From Crossiella sp. CA-258035 (GTDB taxonomy: Bacteria; Actinomycetota; Actinomycetes; Mycobacteriales; Pseudonocardiaceae), in assembly GCF_030064675.1 (NCBI RefSeq), contig NZ_CP116413.1, positions 5,550,001-5,614,000 on the forward strand: 64,000 nucleotides of DNA, written 5' to 3'. The notes beneath the pieces were generated by a model that was not told the origin of the DNA, did no database searches, and saw nothing but the letters and a program-made list of their open reading frames with translations. Positions 58,611-64,000 of this stretch are shown in pieces. A program made the translations under genes and the position numbers. Within the stretch, counting starts at the first letter, position 1, and each line of letters starts with the position of its first letter.

Positions 58611-59560
58611 CTGGCGCTCCGGCGCAGCCGCGCGGCCAGGTCCTGCCAGGACCTGGCCGCGCCGGTGGCCAGTTCGGCCAGCTCGGCGCGGTGGTACTCC
58701 GGCACGCTGGCCACCACCAGGTCCAGCGCGCTCGCCGAGGGCGCCGCGTCCAGCCAGCGCAGCAGCGCCCGGCCCGCCTCGGTGAACCGCAGCGCGGGAT
58801 CGGCGCGCAGGGCCCGCAGCACGCTCTCCCGGTCCACCGGCGCGGGCGGGCGCGCGATCCGGGAGCGGACCCCGGCCGGCACCGGGTCCTGGCCGGCCCG
58901 CAGCCGCCTGCGCACGTCCTGCGCGGTGGACACCGCCACCCCGGCGGCCCTGGCCACCTCCCGCAGCGAGGCACTGGGCCGCTCGGCGAACAGCTTCCCG
59001 GCCTTGCGGCGGCCGTCCGCGCTGTTCACCGGCCTGGCCCTGCCGTCGCGGCCGATCCGCGTGGCCGGGTGGTCCGCCTGCTCGTCCCGCTGCCGGATAC
59101 CGGCCACCGTGCCCGGGGAGAGCCCGGTGACCTTGGCGATCAGCCGGTCCGACCACTCGGGGTGGCTGCGCAGGATCCGGCCGGCCGCGGCACTGCGGTC
59201 GGCGGCGGTCAGCGGCAGGCCGTGGCTGATGTTGGCCCGCACCGCGAGCACGAAGGCGTCCCGTTCGCTGCCGTCGAAGAAGCAGGCCGCCACCTCGACC
59301 CGGCCACGGGCCACCGCGGCGAGCAGCCGGTGCATGCCGTCGATGACCCGCATCGACTCCCGGTGCACCAGGATCGGCGGCAGCTCGGCCAGGCTGTCGG
59401 CCAGCAGCCGCACGTGCCCGGCGTCCTCACCCGCCCGGCGCGGCGACATCGACCCGGCCCGCAGCGCGGCCACCGGCACCCATCGCACCGGTAACTCGGC
59501 CAAGTCCAGCTCCGGCCAGGACGCCGTGCGGGCCGTCTGGTCCCGCCACCCCAGGTTCAT
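58607..59560 (-). CDS. StrR-like ParB/Srx-domain transcriptional regulator
   Basis: Protein of 317 aa: ParB N-terminal-like domain at about 25-115 (VPVAALRAGSMSPRR, LPPILVHRESMRVIDGMHRL, VEVAACFFDGSERDAFVLAV, RANISHGLPL), then an HTH (RLIAKVTGLSPGTVAGIRQR) and a second helix pair (SLREVARAAGVAVSTAQDVRRR). This layout and the words MRVIDGMHRL and ANISHGLPL are those of StrR/NovG-type activators of antibiotic gene clusters rather than of chromosome-partition ParB. The ATG follows TATAGA (59567-59572, minus strand) by six bases: leaderless. A perfect dyad covers that -10, so autoregulation is likely. No biosynthetic cluster is visible. Confidence 0.83.
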   Translation of the reverse strand: MNLGWRDQTARTASWPELDLAELPVRWVPVAALRAGSMSPRRAGEDAGHVRLLADSLAELPPILVHRESMRVIDGMHRLLAAVARGRVEVAACFFDGSERDAFVLAVRANISHGLPLTAADRSAAAGRILRSHPEWSDRLIAKVTGLSPGTVAGIRQRDEQADHPATRIGRDGRARPVNSADGRRKAGKLFAERPSASLREVARAAGVAVSTAQDVRRRLRAGQDPVPAGVRSRIARPPAPVDRESVLRALRADPALRFTEAGRALLRWLDAAPSASALDLVVASVPEYHRAELAELATGAARSWQDLAARLRRSAR

Positions 59561-59584
59561 GAGACGTCTATAGCAATCGTCTCA
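59560..59584. promoter_or_regulatory. operator dyad on the promoter of the StrR-like gene
   Basis: Perfect 7-bp inverted repeat TGAGACG-N11-CGTCTCA that runs from the start codon over the -10 (TATAGA on the minus strand) of the StrR-like gene. StrR-type proteins bind long dyads with spacers of this size, so self-regulation is the simplest reading. Confidence 0.6.
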
Positions 59585-59615
59585 CTTTTGAGTCCACAAT
59601 CAACAAACTCCTGAA

Positions 59616-59637
59616 ACGAGACATGAAGGTATCTCGT
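59616..59637. promoter_or_regulatory. second dyad upstream of the StrR-like gene (or terminator of the Eis-like gene)
   Basis: Perfect inverted repeat ACGAGA-N10-TCTCGT. It lies 50-75 bp upstream of the StrR-like start, and its arms share GAGAC/GTCTC-like words with the dyad at 59560. It is also just downstream of the minus-strand Eis-like gene, so a weak terminator is the alternative. Confidence 0.4.
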
Positions 59638-59659
59638 CTTGTTTTGTCGATCAGGCGAC

Positions 59660-60862
59660 CTAGAACCAGTGCAGGCAGTGCGGGGCGCGGTCGGCGCGGA
59701 AGAGCACGTCGGCGCGTGCGGCCGCCTCCGGGTGGTGGGCTTGGATGTGCCCGGCGCGGACCAGCAGGCTCGGGGCGGTGCCGCCGAGGTAGATCGAGCC
59801 CAGGTCGCTGACGTCCAGGGACAGGTCGGGCGCCCGGTCGGTCGGCAGGCACTCGGCCTTGCCGTCCCGGACGGTGAGCAGGTAGCGGCCGCGCTCGCCG
59901 AGGGCCGGGTCGTCCACGTCGAGCACCAGCTCGCCGTCGGCGAACCAGCCGCGCGCGGTCAGCGCCCGAGGGATGTCCAGCAGCCGCACCCAGAGCCAGT
60001 CGGTGTCCTGGGTGACCTCGCCCGCGCGGAAGTCCGCGAGCTGCCAGCGCAGCGGATGGCCGGGCGGGACGTGCTTGACCACGACCTGGGCGATGAGGTC
60101 GTGGCCGAGGGCGAACCGGGCCAGGGCGGTGAAGACCGCGTCGTCGGTGGTGATGATCTCGTCGACGGTCAGCGTCCCGGACTCGGCGAGGGAGTAGCTG
60201 GCGTAGCCGTCCGGCACACCCCCGTCGTCCCGGTGCACCGCGATGAAGCGCGGCGTGGCGGAGATCGGCGGCTGTCCCGCGCCCGAGGCCCACCAGTGGG
60301 GCGGGCGGGACAGCGCGCCCGGTTGCCAGCGGCGGTACCGGTCGTAGACCTCTGCCAGGATCTGGCCGCAGTCGGCCCGCGGCAACAGCTCGATGGAGCC
60401 GGTCGCCGTGCCGCCCGCCCTGGGCGGCGCGAAGGCGGCTCGGTGGCGCGACACGGTGATCCGCTGGGTGTAGGTGGCCGGTCCGTAGCCGAACCTGCGG
60501 TAGATCACCGCTTCGGAGGACAGCAGCACGGCGAGGAAGTCGCCCCGCGCGCGCAGGTCGGTGAGCTGACGCCGCATCAGCGCGCTGAGCACGCCCTGCC
60601 GCCGGTGCGAGGGCAGCACGCCGACGGCGGTCACCCCGGCGGCTGGGGCGAGGACCTGGCCGGGCAGGGTGAGCTCGAAGGAGTACGCGGCGGTGGTGCC
60701 GACCGGCCGTCCGTCCTCGGTCACCGCGCGCAGGCAGCGGTCGAGCTCCAGCGCGGACCACATCGGACCGCCGGTCGGGGTGTCCGGGAAGCGGCCGAAC
60801 GCGGCGTGGATCGTGCTGATGAAGCCCGCAAGATCCTCATCAGTGGTGGCCCGGATCTCCAT
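59660..60862 (-). CDS. GNAT N-acetyltransferase, Eis-like
   Basis: Protein of 400 aa of the enhanced-intracellular-survival group: two GNAT domains and a C-terminal SCP2-like part. The acetyl-CoA loop is VTAVGVLPSHRRQGVLSALM (QGV in place of RGI/RGV). The second domain starts near residue 190 (WWASGAGQPPISATPRFIAVHRDDGG, in part PRFIAVHRDDGG) and the C-terminus ends with a carboxylate after RAPHCLHWF, as needed for Eis catalysis. Eis of mycobacteria acetylates several amines of aminoglycosides and some proteins. It is upstream of and in the same direction as the StrR-like/phosphotransferase pair, 99 bp apart. Confidence 0.87.
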   Translation of the reverse strand: MEIRATTDEDLAGFISTIHAAFGRFPDTPTGGPMWSALELDRCLRAVTEDGRPVGTTAAYSFELTLPGQVLAPAAGVTAVGVLPSHRRQGVLSALMRRQLTDLRARGDFLAVLLSSEAVIYRRFGYGPATYTQRITVSRHRAAFAPPRAGGTATGSIELLPRADCGQILAEVYDRYRRWQPGALSRPPHWWASGAGQPPISATPRFIAVHRDDGGVPDGYASYSLAESGTLTVDEIITTDDAVFTALARFALGHDLIAQVVVKHVPPGHPLRWQLADFRAGEVTQDTDWLWVRLLDIPRALTARGWFADGELVLDVDDPALGERGRYLLTVRDGKAECLPTDRAPDLSLDVSDLGSIYLGGTAPSLLVRAGHIQAHHPEAAARADVLFRADRAPHCLHWF

Positions 60863-60953
60863 TGCTGCGGCTGCCTCCTCGGAAAAGGTGTCCGGCCCAG
60901 TGCAGTCCCGGCCCGTGGTCAGGTCAAGCGAATTGCCGCGTCCACTACAGTCC

Positions 60954-60972
60954 CCGAGTAAGGGTTACCTAA
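60954..60972. promoter_or_regulatory. weak iron-box-like half site upstream of alpha/beta hydrolase
   Basis: CCGAGTAAGGGTTACCTAA matches the iron-box consensus at 12 of 19 positions, with an intact right half (TTACCTAA) identical to that of the site at 22638-22656. It ends 15 bp before the start codon. Too weak to claim as an iron box alone. Confidence 0.22.
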
Positions 60973-60987
60973 CTTCACGGGGGACGG

Positions 60988-61866
60988 ATGAGTCATCCGC
61001 AGGGCACACCGGGCACCGCGCGCACTCCGGACGGCCGGGAGCTGTTCTACCAGCGACTTCCCGGCCCCGAGGGCACACCGACCGTTGTCTTCGAGTCCGG
61101 GCTGGCCGCCTCGCGGTCGTTCTGGGGCCTGGTGCAGCCCGCGGTGTCCGGCTTCGCCACCTCGGTGGCCTACGACCGCTCCGGCCTGGGCCGCAGCCCG
61201 GCCTCCCCCGGCCCGCGCGACCTGGACACCCTGGCCGCCGACCTGAACGCGTTGCTGGACCACCTGGGCGCGGGACCGTTCGTGCTGGTCGGCCACAGCT
61301 GGGGCGGGCCGGTCATCCGGCTGGCCACCGCGGCCCGGCCGGACCGGATCGCCGGGGTGGTGCTGGTGGACGCCACCGACGAGCTGTGCGGGCCGCTGTT
61401 CACCGAGCAGGTCCGCAAGCTGGAGCGGCCCGCGCAGCGGATGACCGTGCTGCTGGCCCGGCTCCGCCTGCTCGGCCTGGCCTACCGGCGGGCGACCGCG
61501 GTGCTGCCGCCGGAGTCCAGGGCGGACATCCGGCGGGAGGGCTTCACCGTGGCGGTGACCAAGGTCCGCGCCGCCGAGCTGGCCGCGGTGCCCAGCGGGC
61601 TGAACTCGTTGCGGGACAACCCACCTGACCTCACCGGCATCCCGGTCACCACCATCTCCGGCGCGCTGAGCTCACCGGGCATGCCGCGCGGGACCAGGGC
61701 GGCGGTCACCGAGTCGCACCGGCGGCGGGCCCTGGTCACCGAGGGCGGGCGGCACGTGCTCGCGCCCCGCTCCGGCCACCTGGTGCCGCTCACCGACGCG
61801 GAGCTGATCGCCGAGGAGGTCCAGCGGATCCTCACTTCGCGCCAGGGTCCGCGCCGAACGCGCTGA
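60988..61866 (+). CDS. alpha/beta hydrolase
   Basis: Hydrolase of 292 aa. The oxyanion region is VVFESGLAASRSFW; the nucleophile elbow is VLVGHSWGGPV (Ser in GHSWG); the acid probably lies in GVVLVDATDELCG or later; the catalytic His is near the end in RSGHLVPLTDAE. Cap residues (about 150-200) are helical. ATG 60988 has GGGGGACGG upstream. Its last 35 bp overlap the convergent sulfatase-fold gene. Substrate unknown (esterase, lipase or haloperoxidase-like). Confidence 0.88.
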   Translation: MSHPQGTPGTARTPDGRELFYQRLPGPEGTPTVVFESGLAASRSFWGLVQPAVSGFATSVAYDRSGLGRSPASPGPRDLDTLAADLNALLDHLGAGPFVLVGHSWGGPVIRLATAARPDRIAGVVLVDATDELCGPLFTEQVRKLERPAQRMTVLLARLRLLGLAYRRATAVLPPESRADIRREGFTVAVTKVRAAELAAVPSGLNSLRDNPPDLTGIPVTTISGALSSPGMPRGTRAAVTESHRRRALVTEGGRHVLAPRSGHLVPLTDAELIAEEVQRILTSRQGPRRTR

Positions 61867-63463
61867 GGAAGCGGTCCCGGAAGGCGTCCATCGGCCACAC
61901 CGGCGCGTCCGGCGCGGGCTTGAGGCCGGGCGTCCAGCCCCAGTCCGCGGTGCGCGCCAGCACGGCCTGGTCCTTGGCCACCACGGTGATCGGCACGTCC
62001 CTGGTGGCCTGCGCGCCGGTGAGCACCTGGGCAGGCTGGTGGTCGCCGAGGAAGACCAGCACCAGGTTGTCGTTGGCGTGGCTGTGCAGGTAGGAGATCA
62101 GCGAGCTGAGCGAGTACTCCACGGCCCGCCCGTAGTCGGCGCGCACCTGGGCCGGCGTGCGGTCCTCGGCCGGGGGCGCGGCGCGGTAGCCGGAGCCGTC
62201 GCCGAGGGCGGACCAGTCGAGCAGGTCCGGGATCGGCGTCCAGGGCGCGTGGCTGGTGACCAGCGGGATGGTGGCCAGCACCGGTGACCCGCCGCGGGCC
62301 AGGCGGTGGAAGGCGGCCAGGGTGAACTGGTCGGGGGTGGTGGCGTAGCCGAAGCGCGGGCCGCGGTAGCCGAGGCCGTCGGCCGGGTAGACGCGGTCGT
62401 AGCCGAAGAACTCGCCCTCCGGCCAGGCCCTGGTGATGCCGGGCACCACGCCGACCGAGCGCCAGCCGGCCCGCTGGAATGCCTTGTTGAGGGTGAGCCG
62501 GTCGCTGGCCACCAGGGTGCGGTAGCGCTGTTCGTTGTCCACCCACAGCCCGGAGAGCAGCGTCGCCTGGGCCAGCCAGCTGCCACCACCGGCGGTCGGC
62601 GAGGTGAGGAATCCACTGCGCGCGCCAAATCCCGCCTCGGCCAGCCGCTGCGTCCCGGCCGCCAGCACCGAGCTCACACCGGGGAAGTCGACCGCGTCCC
62701 GCCCGTAGCTCTCCACGAAGCTGAGCACGACGTCCTTGCCGCGCAAGGCAGTCAGCAGCTCGGCGCCGGGAACGTCGCGGAACGGGTCCACCGCGGCCGC
62801 CTCGGCGAAGGCCCGCTGGTCGAGCAGTCCGGCGCGCACCCGCTGGGCGTGCTCGAAGGCCGCGGTGGCGCTCGCCGCGACCGGCAACCCGGCGCTGATG
62901 GTGACCACCGAGATCAGCGCCACCGCCCGGATCGCGCTCCGGCGGCGGCGCGCGGCGAGGGTGGTCAGTCGGCGCACCGACCAGGCGACCGCCGCGGTCA
63001 GCGCGAGCACGAGCAGCACGGCCGCGGCCACGGCGGCGAGGGCGGCCGGACGGCCGAGGGTGACCTCCAGGTAGTCCACGGCGGGGGTCAGCAGCGACCA
63101 GTCCAGGACGAGGTCGAAGGGGCGCAGGAGGACGGAGTCGAAGGCCAGGTCGAGGAGTTTGAGGGCGGTGAACAGGCCGAGGGCGAGGCCGCCGAGGAGG
63201 GCGGCGACGCGGCGGGGTTTGGCGGGGAGGGCGAGCAGCAGGAGCAGGGCGAGCGGGGCTTCGACCGGGATGCGGGTGAAGGCGGCCGGGGTGAGGCGGT
63301 CGATGTCGTTGGGCAGCAACAGGGCGGCTAGGACGAGGAGGGCGGCGAGGGCGGTGGCGAGGCGGGCTGCGGCGCGGCGCAGCACGGTGCGGGGCGCGAC
63401 CGGGCCGGGCACGGTGGTGCTGTCAGCGGCGGGTTCGCCCGCGCGACCGTCCACAGTCGACAT
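61832..63463 (-). CDS. LTA-synthase/sulfatase-fold membrane protein
   Basis: Protein of 543 aa with a five- to six-helix membrane part (about 35-215: LATALAALLVLAALLLPND, APLALLLLLALPA, AAVAAAVLLVLALTAAVAW, AVALISVVTISAGLPVA) and an extracytoplasmic alkaline-phosphatase-superfamily domain. Domain landmarks are VVLSFVESYGRDAVDFPG (metal-ligand Glu in SFVESYG), SPTAGGGSWLAQATLLSG (usual position of the nucleophile Thr/Ser) and LVLVFLGDHQPAQVL (GDHQ, metal ligands). Such enzymes transfer phosphoglycerol or phosphoethanolamine or cleave sulfate esters at the cell surface. GAGAGGAC precedes ATG 63463. Confidence 0.87.
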   Translation of the reverse strand: MSTVDGRAGEPAADSTTVPGPVAPRTVLRRAAARLATALAALLVLAALLLPNDIDRLTPAAFTRIPVEAPLALLLLLALPAKPRRVAALLGGLALGLFTALKLLDLAFDSVLLRPFDLVLDWSLLTPAVDYLEVTLGRPAALAAVAAAVLLVLALTAAVAWSVRRLTTLAARRRRSAIRAVALISVVTISAGLPVAASATAAFEHAQRVRAGLLDQRAFAEAAAVDPFRDVPGAELLTALRGKDVVLSFVESYGRDAVDFPGVSSVLAAGTQRLAEAGFGARSGFLTSPTAGGGSWLAQATLLSGLWVDNEQRYRTLVASDRLTLNKAFQRAGWRSVGVVPGITRAWPEGEFFGYDRVYPADGLGYRGPRFGYATTPDQFTLAAFHRLARGGSPVLATIPLVTSHAPWTPIPDLLDWSALGDGSGYRAAPPAEDRTPAQVRADYGRAVEYSLSSLISYLHSHANDNLVLVFLGDHQPAQVLTGAQATRDVPITVVAKDQAVLARTADWGWTPGLKPAPDAPVWPMDAFRDRFLSAFGADPGAK

Positions 63464-63546
63464 TCGCTGTCCTCTCGTCCGAGCGTTGCGCTGTCCGGGT
63501 ACACGTGGTCCCGGTCACGGCCGGTTCACGGGTAGCGTGTCTAGAT

Positions 63547-64000
63547 ATGACCCGACCGCACGTGTTGCTCAGCGTCGCCGTCAGCGTGGACGGCTACATC
63601 GATGACGTGAGCCCGCAACGGTTTCCGCTGTCCAACACCGAGGACTTCGACCGGGTGGACCAGTTGCGCGCCGAGTCCGACGCCATCCTGATCGGGGCCG
63701 CCACCATCCGCGCGGACAACCCCCGCCTGCTGGTCAACTGCCCGGACCGCCGGGCCGCCCGGATCGCGCGGGGGCTGCCCGAGTACCCGCTGAAGGTGGC
63801 CGTGACCGGTTCCGGCGAGCTGGACCCCGGACTCAAGTTCTGGCACTGCGGTGGCCAGAAGCTGGTGTACACCAATGATTCCGGCGCAGCGGCCGCCACC
63901 GCGCGGGTGGGTGAGCTGGCCACGGTCGTCCCGCTCGGACCCGAGGTCGGGCTCGGGGCGTTGCTGGACGATCTTGGCGCTCGCGGGGTCGGCAGGTTGA
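63547..64000 (+). CDS. RibD C-terminal/dihydrofolate-reductase-like protein (3' part cut by window edge)
   Basis: First 151 residues of a reductase of the RibD C-terminal domain family: VLLSVAVSVDGYID (substrate loop), DQLRAESDAILIGAATIRADNPRLLV (key RAESDAILIGAATIRADNP) and PLKVAVTGSGELDP are standard. RibD-C proteins reduce the ribosyl chain in riboflavin synthesis; stand-alone relatives reduce diverse pyrimidine or other substrates with NADPH. ATG 63547 follows TAGCGT (63533-63538) by eight bases, again a likely leaderless start. The rest lies beyond the window. Confidence 0.88.
   Translation, partial: MTRPHVLLSVAVSVDGYIDDVSPQRFPLSNTEDFDRVDQLRAESDAILIGAATIRADNPRLLVNCPDRRAARIARGLPEYPLKVAVTGSGELDPGLKFWHCGGQKLVYTNDSGAAAATARVGELATVVPLGPEVGLGALLDDLGARGVGRL

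Noticed and set aside
58607-59560. Chromosome-partition ParB and a nearby origin or plasmid locus
   Set aside because: No parA, no parS-like TGTTTCACGTGAAACA and StrR-like wording in the domain; it fits a pathway regulator.
60954-60972. Strong iron box before the alpha/beta hydrolase
   Set aside because: Only one half-site is good (12 of 19 matches); kept as a low-confidence feature but not claimed as a finding.
1-64000. CRISPR arrays, tRNA/rRNA genes, insertion sequences, prophage
   Set aside because: No regularly spaced direct repeats, no cloverleaf or rRNA-like stretch and no transposase, integrase or phage structural motif was found on reading both strands.

Overview
The window is about 64 kb of very GC-rich, gene-dense chromosome from a filamentous actinomycete. 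I infer a member of the Pseudonocardiales (Crossiella/Saccharothrix/Kutzneria-like) from the third-position GC bias, frequent GTG starts, 4-bp ATGA/GTGA gene overlaps, many apparently leaderless genes, and recurrence of the palindrome TCCACWGTGGAC. There is no rRNA, tRNA, CRISPR array, transposase, phage gene or polyketide/NRPS assembly line that I can see. It reads as ordinary accessory chromosome arm or flank rather than a mobile island. Both edges cut genes: an SDR oxidoreductase at the left and a RibD/DHFR-like reductase at the right.

Left part (1-16 kb): a TioE-like double-HTH MerR regulator divergent from an erythromycin-esterase-family hydrolase; a five-gene ferric-siderophore uptake and reduction operon (SIP reductase, lipoprotein, two FecCD permeases, FecE-type ATPase) behind a good DmdR/IdeR iron box; an SRPBCC protein; a two-component system that carries an extra degenerate sensor kinase; a PucR regulator divergent from a Tat-exported FAD dehydrogenase, with paired operator-like dyads between them; and a three-gene operon of membrane/secreted proteins of unknown role.

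Centre-left (16-28 kb): a small four-cysteine secreted protein that resembles tendamistat-type amylase inhibitors, a lipoprotein, and then the most interesting locus: four tightly overlapping genes ending in a TPR protein and a caspase-like CHAT protease (17347-22218), a candidate conflict or programmed-death system. A MerR regulator with a perfect operator dyad faces an amidase - 55-residue AtzG/GatC-like protein - DHA2 efflux pump - TetR - Lnt-like (frameshifted) cluster.

Centre (28-39 kb): DUF4383 membrane protein, a secreted GH31 + discoidin-type enzyme, a frameshifted AAA-LuxR activator, a membrane protein, a second two-component system, a secreted subtilase with two PKD domains, a LexA-type repressor and a Mug-type DNA glycosylase.

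Right part (39-64 kb): a complete narGHJI respiratory nitrate reductase operon with an HPP-family membrane protein as fifth gene (possible nitrite transporter); a carbohydrate locus with a ROK repressor flanked by a GH8 enzyme and a giant double beta-helix protein, each apparently under the same operator; a secreted HAD phosphatase; an OafA-like acyltransferase; a streptogrisin-type protease; a QsdR-like TetR; and an Eis-type acetyltransferase - StrR-like ParB regulator - phosphotransferase series with an operator dyad on the regulator's own -10. The window closes with an alpha/beta hydrolase, an LTA-synthase-like sulfatase-fold membrane protein and the partial RibD-like gene.

Gene starts were chosen from Shine-Dalgarno sequences, signal peptides, overlaps and -10 elements; functions come from motifs recognised by eye, without database searches.
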